DNA from: Eutrophocola sp964629325
Lineage (GTDB): Bacteria > Pseudomonadota > Gammaproteobacteria > Pseudomonadales > Pseudohongiellaceae
DNA: 64,000 bases
Assembly: GCA_964629325.1 (NCBI GenBank)
Contig: CAZVSC010000001.1
Location: 62,001-126,000 of the forward strand
Reading direction: 5' to 3'
A program made the translations under genes and the position numbers. The first letter of the stretch is position 1. Each line of letters starts with the position of its first letter. The notes beneath the pieces were generated by a model. That model was not told the origin of the DNA. It did not search any database and was given only the letters and a program-made list of their open reading frames with translations. Of this stretch, positions 26,956 through 36,879 are shown one piece after another.

Positions 26956-28041
26956 CTAGGTACCCGGCTTCGCCATCCGGGCAGGCAGGATGTCTTTCAG
27001 CCTCTCCCTGGCCTGGCGAATGCAGTCCGCTGTGGTGTCCCAGTCGATGCAGGCATCAGTGACCGAAACCCCGTATTGCAGTTGTGAATGATCTGCAGGA
27101 ATGTCCTGGCGGCCGGCGTTGATGTTGCTCTCGATCATCGCGCCGATAATCGACTTGTTGCCGGCTGTGATCTGATCGACGACATTGTCCAGGACCAGGG
27201 GTTGGCGATTGTGGTCCTTGTTGGAGTTGGCATGGCTGCAGTCGATCATGATGTTGCTGGAGACGCCGGCTTTCACGCACAAGGCCTCGCAACGGGCGAC
27301 GCTGTCCGCGTCGTAGTTCTGCATGCCATTGCCGCCACGGAGAACGACGTGGGCATAGGGGTTGCCCTTCGTATGCACGATGCTGACCTTGCCTTCAGGA
27401 TCGATACCAAGGAACCGATGCGGGCTGCTCACTGCCTTCATTGCGTTGATGGCCACTTCCAGGCCACCGTCGGTACCGTTCTTGAACCCCACGGGAGATG
27501 ACAGGCCGCTGGACATTTCGCGGTGTGTCTGCGACTCGGTGGTGCGGGCGCCGATCGCCGACCAGGTGATGATGTCGTGCAGGTATTGCGGAGAAATAGG
27601 GTCCAGCGCTTCCGTCGAAGTGGGCAGTCCCATGGCAGAGAGTTTCAGCAGGAGGCGACGTCCTGTATGCAGTCCTTCCTCGATGCGAAAGCTGTCATTC
27701 ATGTCGGGATCGTTGATCAGTCCCTTCCAGCCGGTCGATGTGCGCGGCTTCTCGAAATACACACGCATGACCAGGACGAGGGTATCCTGGACTTCCTCGG
27801 CAAGGGTCTTCAGTCGCTCAGCATAGTCAAGCGCGGCATCCACGTCGTGGATGGAGCAGGGGCCCACCACCATGAACAGGCGCGGATCCTTGTGATCGAG
27901 GATGTCACGAATCACCTGGCGATTCTGCGTGACGATATCCGCGGTATCGCCATGCAGCGGCAGGCGTTCTTTCAGTGCCATCGGGGTAATCAACGTCTGG
28001 TATTCGCTGATATTGACGTTTTCTGTGCTGGGGATAGCCAT
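26956..28041 (-). CDS. aroG: DAHP synthase (class I, AroG type)
   Basis: A 361-residue 3-deoxy-D-arabino-heptulosonate-7-phosphate synthase, the first step of aromatic amino acid synthesis. Motifs of the AroFGH class are clear: VVGPCSIHD, MRVYFEKPRT, GWKGLINDP, GIDPEGKVSIVHTKGNP, DCSHANSNKDH and SIIGAMIESN. ATG 28041 (MAIPSTEN) gives the normal length; the frame is open further upstream without similarity. Which aromatic amino acid feeds back cannot be told. Confidence 0.95.
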   Translation of the reverse strand: MAIPSTENVNISEYQTLITPMALKERLPLHGDTADIVTQNRQVIRDILDHKDPRLFMVVGPCSIHDVDAALDYAERLKTLAEEVQDTLVLVMRVYFEKPRTSTGWKGLINDPDMNDSFRIEEGLHTGRRLLLKLSAMGLPTSTEALDPISPQYLHDIITWSAIGARTTESQTHREMSSGLSSPVGFKNGTDGGLEVAINAMKAVSSPHRFLGIDPEGKVSIVHTKGNPYAHVVLRGGNGMQNYDADSVARCEALCVKAGVSSNIMIDCSHANSNKDHNRQPLVLDNVVDQITAGNKSIIGAMIESNINAGRQDIPADHSQLQYGVSVTDACIDWDTTADCIRQARERLKDILPARMAKPGT

Positions 28042-28144
28042 GTCGATTCCGGTTTGCTTGGCTGGGTAATGAAAATGGCGCGCATTATATCGGCTAAAAA
28101 GCGCGTGAAACACCGTTATCTGCGGCAAATTGCCAGCAATAGCC

Positions 28145-31100
28145 TCAGGCCTGCGGGTCAACTCCGTCAGCGGGCTGATCGAGAACGTGCAGTCGGGGCA
28201 GGGCCGTGAAGTATAGCGCGGTGCGAATTTCCCGGGATTCCATGGCGCGAAACAGGTCTGCATACCTGGCCAGTTGCGGCCGGTACTGGGCGGCCTGCCG
28301 GGCAAAAAAATCATTCTCATGTTCTGCGGATGCAGGAGAGGCGGTTTTGAAGTCGATGATCCAGCGGACATCATCCGCATCGACGAAGGTGCGGTCGATC
28401 ACGGCGATGCGTTGCCGTCCATGGCGGTAGTCACTGAGGCTGAGCTCATTCGCTGCTTCCCGGTGACCTGCCTGCAACAGCCAGCGGAACTGCTCATCGT
28501 CGTGACAACGCAGCAGCTGTGCCCTGATTTCTACAATTGCCTGTTCCGGCCGCGGCGACAAGGGAGCCAGGCGTTGCCGCCAGTCAACCTCACAGTCGGC
28601 CAGTGCCTTCTGATCCTGAATGTCGAGCCGGCCCTCCCCGATACGGCATAGGCATTCATGGATAATTTCGCCGAGGGTTCGTTCAACCAGATTGTCATGC
28701 ACGGATGCTGGCAGGTCGACTACCGGGCGTTCGGCGTCTTCCAGTGGTCTGGCAATACGCAGCATGGCCGGTGGCTGCCATGCCGGCGGCAGTCGCTTGC
28801 TCACGAGATGGCGGCCTGCTGCGATCATGGATTCACCACCGTCGCTCTCAGCCGCTCTTTCCAGGCTTGCCAGTGTCGAAGGGTCTGCTGCCAGTTGCGG
28901 CCAGAGGGAAGCCAGCAGTGAACTGGCAGCAGGCGGCTGCCAGCTGCCGTCCTTTTCCGTGATGCTGCCAATGAGCAGCGCACTCTTGATGGCCCGTGTA
29001 ACGCCGATATAGAACAGGCGCGTCCCTTCGAGACGTTGCTGTATGCCTGCTTCATATTTGAGATGCTGGTAGGTGGCGTCACGCTCCTGCCCACGCTGTG
29101 CGGGCATGCTCATGACCAGTTCCGGCTCCCCAGCGGCATTGATATGTTCCCGCCAGCGCAAAAGCGGGTTGTCATCGGCACGCGGCTGGCGTTCGAGTCC
29201 TGGCAGGATGACATGCTCAAACTCAAGTCCCTTGGCCTTGTGGATGGTCATGATGGTCAGGGCGGCCTGGGGATTCAGACCGTCCGCGTACTGCCCGGCA
29301 ACCTTGCTTTCTAGGCGATGGATATCCGTAACATCGCCCTGGTCATCGAATTCCTCAACCAGGTCAAAGAAATGCCGAATGCTGGGCAGCATATGTGCGT
29401 CCGCCAACGCGACGGGGCCGCCGAGGGCCAGCCAGGTCTTTTCCAGCCATTCCCGCAGCGGCAGGCGCCGGCGCTGGGAACGGGCCTGTATCAGGACCGG
29501 CAATCCGCGCTGAAGAATGATACCGGCATCTGCTGACAATCCGGGAGCCGCTTCATGATCCTGCAGTGCCTGCCACGGCGAAACGCCCTTGCTCGCGGCG
29601 TGCCGGGAAATACAGAGGAGGTCTGCCAAGGGCAGGCCCAGCCAGGGTGTTCTGAGGAGGGCGTACCATGCAGTGACATCTGCAGGGTTCAACAGGGCCC
29701 TTAACAGGGTCAAGAGATCCTGTATCACCGGGTAGGAATCGAGGGGGTCGATATCTGCGGCATTCCAGGCAATGCCGCGCCGGCGTAGTTCTGGAATGAT
29801 GTCAGCCAGGTGGTTGCGCGTGCGCACCAACAGCGCGATACGGTCGCCAGGATATGCGGACTGCAGGGATTCAACCGCAGCTCCCACACGCTCTGCTTCA
29901 CAGCGCCGCAGCAGGTAACGGGCATCATCCATGTCCTTTTCCGCGGTCAGCAGGTGCATGCTCACCCCAAGTCCGGAAAGTGCGTCGTTGATGCTTTCAG
30001 CCTGGCTGTAACTGACACCACCACGCCCGATGTCATCCTTGCGGGGGAATGCGGGAGCGAAGTGCCGGTTAACCCATTCGACGATACTGGCCTGGGAGCG
30101 GAAATTTACGCGCAGCTTCAGGCTGTCGAGCTTGATTTGGCCTATACCGTTGTCGCGGGCGGCCAGGAACAGGCCAACGTTGGCATTACGGAAACCATAA
30201 CAGCTCTGCATACCGTCGCCGACAATGAACAGGGTCCTGCCGTCTCCGGGCTGCCAGCCGAAGGTGAGTTTTTGCAACAGACTCGTCTGCAGGCTCGAAG
30301 TATCCTGGAATTCATCCACCAGGATATGCCTGAGGCGGTAATCCAGGCGCAGGGCCAGGTCGGTGGGCGACTCGTCGGCACCCAGGGCGCTCAGCGCCGC
30401 AATACTGACCTGGGTGTGATCGGCCTGGCCGTACTCGCGAAAAGCCAGCGACAGGCGGGATACCAGGGCGGGGAGTAGAACGGTCAGGCTTTCGAGCACC
30501 TGCCACTGTGCATCTGGATAGCGTGCATCCGGCAGGAAGCGTGCTTCCTCGAAAGCAATCTGCAGCGCCTCATCAGACACCATCCGATCCAGCAGGGACA
30601 ACATTGCCGCCTTGTTTTCGGCAACGGGATTGCCGCTGCTTGTCTTTCCGGGTGCAGGGAATCCGTTGGTCTTGTTGACAGTCTTGCGCAGCGTGTTCTT
30701 GTCAGTGAACAGCAATTGCCGAATCGCCAGCCAGGCTGGCAGATCTTCGGGTACAGGGCGCGGCATGCCGCTGCTGAAATCACAATCTCCCAGGGGGTGG
30801 TCGCTTTTGCGCAAATTATCCGACGCAAAAACCACCAGAGAATGCAGCGCTTGCGAATAAGGTGACATAGCACTGTCGAGGTCAGCGAGTTTTGTCCGGA
30901 TGAGGTCCTGAAGGGTGTTTTCCAGAATGATCCGTGCATTCCCCGGATGGGCCTTGATGTCGAGAATATTGGCCAGCCACTGATCGCGCTTTCCCAGCAT
31001 GGCTGACAACAGCCCGGATAATGTGCGCCACTGGTTGTTGACATGGGCCAGCAGGACGGCAAGCGCATCCGCGAGGGGCGAGTCGTTCTCCGCTTCCGTA

Positions 31101-31588
31101 AACAAATCCAGGATAGCGGCCTCATACAGAACGGAGGCGTCATCCACGATTTCCGGCATAACACCCAGCTCTGAAACCACCGGCATCTGCCCGCACAGGA
31201 ACGCGTTGAAACTGTCGATGGTGGATATACGCAGACGCGTCGAATTTTCCATGAGCTGCCACCGCAGTTGGCCATCACGTGCAAGCACGCGTTGTGCCAG
31301 CTCCAGGGTGAAGCGGCGGTGTTCCGGCAGGGCTGCCAGGTCGGAGGCAGACAGGGTGGCCGCCTGCGCCATGTTGTCCAGGATGCGGTTGCGCATTTCG
31401 GCGGCCGCCTTGCGGGTAAAAGTGATCGCAAGAATTTCTTCCGGACGTTCGCAGGTAGCAAGCAGTGACAGGTAGCGCTGCGTCAGCAACTCGGTCTTGC
31501 CGGAGCCGGCTGGTGCCTGCACACAGAATGACCGCCCCAGGTCCAGTGCAAGGCGCCGCTCGTTGATATCAACAGGCACGTTGCTCAT
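28145..31588 (-). CDS. addA: AddA-like UvrD helicase/nuclease
   Basis: A 1147-residue UvrD-type helicase with a C-terminal nuclease. Walker A is APAGSGKT (25-32), motif Ia contains AITFTRKAAAEM, motif II is VDEFQDTS, and motif VI includes FYIGVTRA. The C-terminus holds the PD-(D/E)XK core WIIDFKT. It forms an AddAB-like helicase-nuclease for double-strand break processing with the protein from the gene upstream in the operon, whose stop overlaps this start by 4 bp. Confidence 0.92.
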   Translation of the reverse strand: MSNVPVDINERRLALDLGRSFCVQAPAGSGKTELLTQRYLSLLATCERPEEILAITFTRKAAAEMRNRILDNMAQAATLSASDLAALPEHRRFTLELAQRVLARDGQLRWQLMENSTRLRISTIDSFNAFLCGQMPVVSELGVMPEIVDDASVLYEAAILDLFTEAENDSPLADALAVLLAHVNNQWRTLSGLLSAMLGKRDQWLANILDIKAHPGNARIILENTLQDLIRTKLADLDSAMSPYSQALHSLVVFASDNLRKSDHPLGDCDFSSGMPRPVPEDLPAWLAIRQLLFTDKNTLRKTVNKTNGFPAPGKTSSGNPVAENKAAMLSLLDRMVSDEALQIAFEEARFLPDARYPDAQWQVLESLTVLLPALVSRLSLAFREYGQADHTQVSIAALSALGADESPTDLALRLDYRLRHILVDEFQDTSSLQTSLLQKLTFGWQPGDGRTLFIVGDGMQSCYGFRNANVGLFLAARDNGIGQIKLDSLKLRVNFRSQASIVEWVNRHFAPAFPRKDDIGRGGVSYSQAESINDALSGLGVSMHLLTAEKDMDDARYLLRRCEAERVGAAVESLQSAYPGDRIALLVRTRNHLADIIPELRRRGIAWNAADIDPLDSYPVIQDLLTLLRALLNPADVTAWYALLRTPWLGLPLADLLCISRHAASKGVSPWQALQDHEAAPGLSADAGIILQRGLPVLIQARSQRRRLPLREWLEKTWLALGGPVALADAHMLPSIRHFFDLVEEFDDQGDVTDIHRLESKVAGQYADGLNPQAALTIMTIHKAKGLEFEHVILPGLERQPRADDNPLLRWREHINAAGEPELVMSMPAQRGQERDATYQHLKYEAGIQQRLEGTRLFYIGVTRAIKSALLIGSITEKDGSWQPPAASSLLASLWPQLAADPSTLASLERAAESDGGESMIAAGRHLVSKRLPPAWQPPAMLRIARPLEDAERPVVDLPASVHDNLVERTLGEIIHECLCRIGEGRLDIQDQKALADCEVDWRQRLAPLSPRPEQAIVEIRAQLLRCHDDEQFRWLLQAGHREAANELSLSDYRHGRQRIAVIDRTFVDADDVRWIIDFKTASPASAEHENDFFARQAAQYRPQLARYADLFRAMESREIRTALYFTALPRLHVLDQPADGVDPQA

Positions 31589-34287
31589 GCATCAATCCTT
31601 TCACCGATACGGCAGAGCGGGCCAAGGTGGCACCATGTACAGCTGCTGTTGACGGATTTTGGATCCACCGCCGCGTAGCCGGACAGGAATTCGTTGGCAA
31701 TCGCTGTCAGGGATTCCTGCCATGCAAGCCGGATTTGCTGCCAGTCATGGTCAGGGGCGGCGTTGCGCTTGCTGCCGAAATGGCTGCCAGGGTAAATCGT
31801 GTTGTCGTTGCTGATGCCTTTGTACCGTGTTTCCTCGACATTGACCTGGGCAATGAACAGGCCCGCGACTTTGGTGTCTACTGCGGCCTCCACCGCCAGC
31901 ATGTAGAGCATGAGCTGCGGCTCGGTCTGACGCGGATCGAACCAGTTTATTTCATTGTTCCTGGGCGACTTGTAATCAACGATGACCAGGTTGCCTTCAG
32001 GCGTTTCATCTACCCTGTCTATCCGCAGGTTGAGCGTCAGCCCGGCGTGCTGCCACTGTGTACGATATTCGCTTTCGAGCACCTTGAAGACGCCGCGTTT
32101 CTTTTCTTCCTCAAGCCAGGCTGAAAGAAGATCGGACAAACGACGAATTTCCATGGCGTTGAATCTTGTTGTCATCGTGTGCCTGTAGAATCGCGCCTTG
32201 TTCTGGACAGCGTCGGCAACGGCGCTGTTGATTGCATTCGCCAGGGTATCGGGTGAGGCAGCCAACAGGTTTTCCTGGCTTTTCAGGGCACGCCAGAAAC
32301 CTTCGAGTGATTCATGCAGGATGCTGCCGAGCACGTGACCTGGCAGGCCGATGAGAGGGGCGGGCAATGCTTCGGCACCCAGGCGATTTATGGCGAATGC
32401 CTTGAAGGGGCAATCCGCCTGGTTCGCCATCAGTGAGAAGCCCCCCGCAGGCTGCTCGGTTTCACCCAGCGCAATGAAAGGGACCTCATCCAGGCAGTCC
32501 TGGACGCTATTGATTGCCTCTCCATAGCCAGGAAAACTGGCCCGGAAATTCTGGTTACCTGAAACATGCTCCCTGACACCCGGCAGCATCCCGGCCGGTT
32601 TCAGCGCGAGGTCTTCGTCCTGGCGCGGCCAGCTGAATACCATTTCGGTTTCGGTATGGCCAATGTAACGGGTGATTTGGTGCCGGGCGTTTTCGATCAC
32701 GACATGCATATCGCTGCCCGGCATGGCTTGCTCCCGTTGCAGCGACAAGGGAATGAACGGGACTGGCCGGGCCGGTGGCGGCCATTGCTGCTCGGTCATG
32801 CCCATCATCCAGGTGTGCGTAAAGACCAGGCCATCTGCTTCTGTCGGCGACAGCACCTGTATCGGGGCGAGCTCATCACCATCACCTGCATGGTTGCCGG
32901 CAAGGATCTGGCGGAGAATTCCAAGCGCCTGCCCCAGGGTCACTTTGCCATGCCATGAGGAAATCCGGGCGAAGGACTTGAGTGAGCCTGACCAGGCCCT
33001 GAGCTGATCGTATTCGGCCGGGTCCGGCTGCCGCGGACCAGGCCAGCCCAGGGCGGAAAGCTGGGCCTCGAACAGATTGCTCCAGTCCTGCAAAGTGGCG
33101 CTGTTCGGTTGCGCACGGCGCAGGGTATCCAGAGCCAGCAGGGCAGCCGCCAGTTGTTCACAGTGATAGTCGGCATCGCCAGTGTTGGCCAGGTCACGCA
33201 CCCAGGCCATCTGGATTTTCATTTCACCGGTTTCCCGCAGTCGCCATTCCAGCCGGGCGCGACCACTTTCCTCAGCTGGCGTGCCGTGAATAAACGGTGA
33301 CCTGAGCAGGCGACAGAATGCGAGGGTTTCGACCCAGGGGGTGTTAAGGGCCAGGATGTCGAGGGCACTGGCGATTAACGAGCAGTCGGACAAGGGCCGC
33401 GCTGAGGAGATACTGACTTCTGGCATACCGGATGCAAAATGTACTGCAGTGTCCGGATAAAGCATGTCACGGAACTCCCGCCTGATGGCATCGGTTCGAC
33501 GTTGCAGATCGGGGCAAATGACGCCGATACGGGCCCGGCTGTCATTTTTCAGGATATCCCTGGCCCACTTTGCAGCCTGGTGTACTTCCTCGCCAGGGTC
33601 GCTCAAGTCCTGCAAGCGTAGAGCCGGTGCTAAGGGCGGCAGGTCGAAACGATCGACACTCTTGCTGCTTTCTATGAGCACCTCGAAAAGCAGGGCATAC
33701 AGGGGGGGCGGGTTGTCGAATCCCGCCAGCATCACATGCCCAGGGCCTGCCAACTGGCCATCGGCCAGTCCCGTAATGACCGACTCGACCATGGGTGACA
33801 GGCTGATGAGGTCATGGCGCCGGCAGAACGCCTCAAAGCTGTCGACCCAGGAAAGGAATGCACCCAGGTCATCGGGAATGCCGTCTGACTTCTGGAAATG
33901 GGCGAATTTGCGCACAGCCCGCATGTCGATGCGCCAGAGATGCGCCAATCGCCAGGCTTCCTGGACCGCATGCGCCGTAGCATGCTGGTTTACCAGTCCG
34001 GCGCCGGCATCCGAATCCCTGACGATGTCCTGCCAGACCAGTGCCTCCAGTGCGGGTTCAAGGATGCCTGCACGTGCACCGGGGGCATGGTTCCAGAGAT
34101 CGCGAAGCCAGATGTCCACGGGATAAACAGCAGGGGTCATGCAAACGGGCGGCATGTCACGGTATTGCCGCCATTGTCCGTAGACGGATTGCAGCTGCAG
34201 GCGTGTCCGATGGTTTGGTGTCAGCACAAGACTGCCCGAGTGCATGGCCTCCATAACCGGTGAAAAGATGTCGGACTGAAATGCCAT
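31585..34287 (-). CDS. addB: AddB-like PD-(D/E)XK nuclease
   Basis: A 900-residue partner of the AddA-like helicase. The N-terminal half resembles an inactive helicase. The C-terminus has a nuclease core (VIVDYKS) and four cysteines that fit the iron-sulfur cluster of AddB: CPFKAFA and, near the end, CTWCHLGPLC. No clear Walker A is visible. ATG 34287 (MAFQSDIFSPV) is chosen because the extra 64 residues from an earlier start are low-complexity and antisense to the ETF-QO region. Together with AddA it would replace RecBCD. Confidence 0.88.
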   Translation of the reverse strand: MAFQSDIFSPVMEAMHSGSLVLTPNHRTRLQLQSVYGQWRQYRDMPPVCMTPAVYPVDIWLRDLWNHAPGARAGILEPALEALVWQDIVRDSDAGAGLVNQHATAHAVQEAWRLAHLWRIDMRAVRKFAHFQKSDGIPDDLGAFLSWVDSFEAFCRRHDLISLSPMVESVITGLADGQLAGPGHVMLAGFDNPPPLYALLFEVLIESSKSVDRFDLPPLAPALRLQDLSDPGEEVHQAAKWARDILKNDSRARIGVICPDLQRRTDAIRREFRDMLYPDTAVHFASGMPEVSISSARPLSDCSLIASALDILALNTPWVETLAFCRLLRSPFIHGTPAEESGRARLEWRLRETGEMKIQMAWVRDLANTGDADYHCEQLAAALLALDTLRRAQPNSATLQDWSNLFEAQLSALGWPGPRQPDPAEYDQLRAWSGSLKSFARISSWHGKVTLGQALGILRQILAGNHAGDGDELAPIQVLSPTEADGLVFTHTWMMGMTEQQWPPPARPVPFIPLSLQREQAMPGSDMHVVIENARHQITRYIGHTETEMVFSWPRQDEDLALKPAGMLPGVREHVSGNQNFRASFPGYGEAINSVQDCLDEVPFIALGETEQPAGGFSLMANQADCPFKAFAINRLGAEALPAPLIGLPGHVLGSILHESLEGFWRALKSQENLLAASPDTLANAINSAVADAVQNKARFYRHTMTTRFNAMEIRRLSDLLSAWLEEEKKRGVFKVLESEYRTQWQHAGLTLNLRIDRVDETPEGNLVIVDYKSPRNNEINWFDPRQTEPQLMLYMLAVEAAVDTKVAGLFIAQVNVEETRYKGISNDNTIYPGSHFGSKRNAAPDHDWQQIRLAWQESLTAIANEFLSGYAAVDPKSVNSSCTWCHLGPLCRIGERIDA

Positions 34288-34321
34288 GTGCCGGTTTTTG
34301 CGGTGGTTTACCTGTTGCGGG

Positions 34322-35980
34322 TTACATATTGGGGTAATTGGGTCCGCCGCTGCCTTCAGGGGCAACCCAGGTGATATTCTGCGTGGGATCCTTGATGTCG
34401 CAGGTCTTGCAGTGAACACAGTTCTGGGCATTGATCTGGAAACGGGTCTCGATATCGCTGCGGACGATTTCATATACACCGGCGGGGCAGTAGCGCTGGG
34501 CAGGTTCGTCGAATTCCGCGAGATTGAAGGTCAGTGGGGTATCTGCATCCGCCAGGAGCAGGTGGCAGGGCTGGTCTTCCTCGTGGTTGGTATTTGACAG
34601 GTAGACTGAGCTCAGCCGGTCGAAACTGAATGTATTGTCGGGTTGCGGATAACGTATTCGCGGGCTGTCCTCGGCGGAGTGCAACGTGGCATGGTCGGGA
34701 ATCGTGTCCTTCAGCGTGAAAGGCAGCCGGCCGCGAAACAGCGCCTGATCGACGAAGCTGAAGGCAGCCCCCAGCAGGGTGCCGAAACGGTGCATGGCCG
34801 GTGCGACGTTGCGCGCCCGATTCAGTTCAGCGTACAGCCAGGAGCGGCGCACGTTGCCGGGGTAAGTGACCAGGACCCGGTCCGCGGGGTTACGGTCGCC
34901 CTGGAGTGCGGCAAAAATACTTTCAGCGGCAAGCATGCCGGATTTCATTGCTGTATGCGTACCCTTGAGCTTCAGGAAGTTGAGAAAACCGGCATCGTCT
35001 CCGGCAAGGACACCACCGGGAAAGGCGAGAGCCGGTAGCGACTGCAAACCTCCTTTGGTGAGGGCGCGGGCACCGTAAGAAATCCGCTTGCCGCCCTCCA
35101 GCACGCGCCTGAACAAGGGGTGATGCTTCATGCGCTGGAACTCATCGAAAGGGCTGAGCCAGGGGTTGCTGTAATTAAGATCGGTGATCAGGCCGACGGC
35201 GACCTGGTTGTTGTCCAGGTGATACAGGAAGCTGCCTCCCGTCGTTTTACCCATGCCGAGGGGCCAACCCAGGCCATGGATAATTTTACCGGGTTCGTGC
35301 ACCCCTGAAGGAACCTCCCAGAGCTCCTTGACACCCAAGCCGTAATGTTGCGGCTGGCGCTTCCTGTCGAGGCCGAATTTCTCGATCAGTTGCTTTCCCA
35401 GGTGACCGCGGCAGCCCTCGGCGAATACCGTGTATTTCGCCTGCAGTTCGTATCCCGCCTCGAAGCCCGGTTTTTCCTTGCCCGACCTGTCACGACCCAT
35501 GTCACCGGTGGCGACCCCGATAACGGCACCCTCCTGGTCATAAAGAATTTCTGCAGCGGCAAAACCGGCGAATAACTGCACCCCGAGGCTTTCAGCCTGT
35601 TCACCGAGCCATCGGCACAGGTTGCCCAGACTGATCACATGATTGCCCTTGTTGTGCAGGTCCCCCGGGATGAAGAAATCGGGCAGCTTCATCGAACCCG
35701 TCCCGTTGAACAACAAGTGTATTTCTTCCTCGGTAACGGGCACGGTGACTGGCGCGCCCATGGCCTGCCAGTCGGGAAAAAGTTCATCGAGCGCACGCTG
35801 GTCAAGTACGGCACCGGACAGGATGTGGGCACCGATTTCCGAGCCTTTCTCGATCAGGCAAATTTCGAGGGTGACCTCATGTTCCCGGCAGAGTTGAGCC
35901 AGTTTGCACGCTGTGGCAAGGCCGGCAGGGCCGCCGCCCACGATGACCACATCGAAGGGCATAACTTCGCGGTGAGACAA
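34322..35980 (-). CDS. Electron transfer flavoprotein-ubiquinone oxidoreductase
   Basis: A 552-residue ETF-QO that passes electrons from reduced ETF to ubiquinone at the membrane. The FAD site is VIVGGGPAGLATA (about 11-23). The C-terminal [4Fe-4S] cluster is NCVHCKTCDIKDP, with the fourth cysteine near QRYCPAGVYE. The end PNYPNM is typical. It diverges from etfB-etfA across a 120-bp gap. Confidence 0.96.
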   Translation of the reverse strand: MSHREVMPFDVVIVGGGPAGLATACKLAQLCREHEVTLEICLIEKGSEIGAHILSGAVLDQRALDELFPDWQAMGAPVTVPVTEEEIHLLFNGTGSMKLPDFFIPGDLHNKGNHVISLGNLCRWLGEQAESLGVQLFAGFAAAEILYDQEGAVIGVATGDMGRDRSGKEKPGFEAGYELQAKYTVFAEGCRGHLGKQLIEKFGLDRKRQPQHYGLGVKELWEVPSGVHEPGKIIHGLGWPLGMGKTTGGSFLYHLDNNQVAVGLITDLNYSNPWLSPFDEFQRMKHHPLFRRVLEGGKRISYGARALTKGGLQSLPALAFPGGVLAGDDAGFLNFLKLKGTHTAMKSGMLAAESIFAALQGDRNPADRVLVTYPGNVRRSWLYAELNRARNVAPAMHRFGTLLGAAFSFVDQALFRGRLPFTLKDTIPDHATLHSAEDSPRIRYPQPDNTFSFDRLSSVYLSNTNHEEDQPCHLLLADADTPLTFNLAEFDEPAQRYCPAGVYEIVRSDIETRFQINAQNCVHCKTCDIKDPTQNITWVAPEGSGGPNYPNM

Positions 35981-36100
35981 GATGAATTCTTCCGTTCAAG
36001 AGACTTTTTTATTCTACCCCATTATAATTGGCCTCTTTGCCAATTACACAAGAATCTCAGAATCGCCCGGCCAGCCAGGCACAATCGATCCGCACATTCC

Positions 36101-36853
36101 ATGAAAATCCTCGTTCCCGTCAAGCGTGTAGTCGACGCCAACGTCAAGGTGCGCGTATCAGCTGACAATTCATCCATCGATCTCAGCAACGTCAAAATGG
36201 CGATGAACCCCTTTTGTGAAATCGCGGTGGAAGAAGCCGTTCGCCTGAAAGAGCGGGGCGTGGCAACCGAGATCGTTGCTGTCACCGTTGGCGACGAAAA
36301 AAGCCAGGAGCAATTGCGTACCGCCATGGCATTGGGCGCCGACCGCAGCATCTGGGTCGAGCAGGCCGGTTTCGTCGAGCCCCTGGCCGTCGCGAAATTG
36401 CTGAAAGCCGTCGTCGATCGTGAGATGCCAGACCTGGTAATTCTTGGCAAGCAGAGCATCGACGGTGACAACAACCAGGTGGGACAGATGCTGGCAGCGC
36501 TTTGCGACATGCCGCAGGGTACCTTTGCCTTTCACTTGTCCATCGAAAACGGACGCGCGCTGGTCAGTCGCGAAGTGGACGGGGGCGAACAGGTTGTCAG
36601 CCTCTCCCTGCCAGCCGTGGTCACCACCGACCTGCGCCTGAATGAACCCCGTTACGCCAAGCTGCCGGACATCATGAAGGCGAAAAAGAAGCCCCTGGAC
36701 AAGATCACGCCTGCAGAACTGGGTGTAACCGTCAGCAGCAGCATGACCACCATTGCAGTGCATGAGCCACCGGGTCGCAAGGCCGGCATCATCGTCGGCA
36801 GCACCGCTGAGCTGGTCGACAAACTGCGCAATGAAGCCAAGGTGATTCCCTGA
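36101..36853 (+). CDS. etfB: Electron transfer flavoprotein beta subunit
   Basis: A 250-residue EtfB that binds AMP and partners EtfA. It starts at ATG 36101 with KILVPVKRVVDANVKVR, as in the family; the upstream open frame is antisense to the ETF-QO gene. The signature LPAVVTTDLRLNEPRY and the C-terminal SMTT segment are present. It collects electrons from acyl-CoA and related dehydrogenases. Confidence 0.95.
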   Translation: MKILVPVKRVVDANVKVRVSADNSSIDLSNVKMAMNPFCEIAVEEAVRLKERGVATEIVAVTVGDEKSQEQLRTAMALGADRSIWVEQAGFVEPLAVAKLLKAVVDREMPDLVILGKQSIDGDNNQVGQMLAALCDMPQGTFAFHLSIENGRALVSREVDGGEQVVSLSLPAVVTTDLRLNEPRYAKLPDIMKAKKKPLDKITPAELGVTVSSSMTTIAVHEPPGRKAGIIVGSTAELVDKLRNEAKVIP

Positions 36854-36879
36854 CGCTTGAGGGGACAACAGGACAAGCC

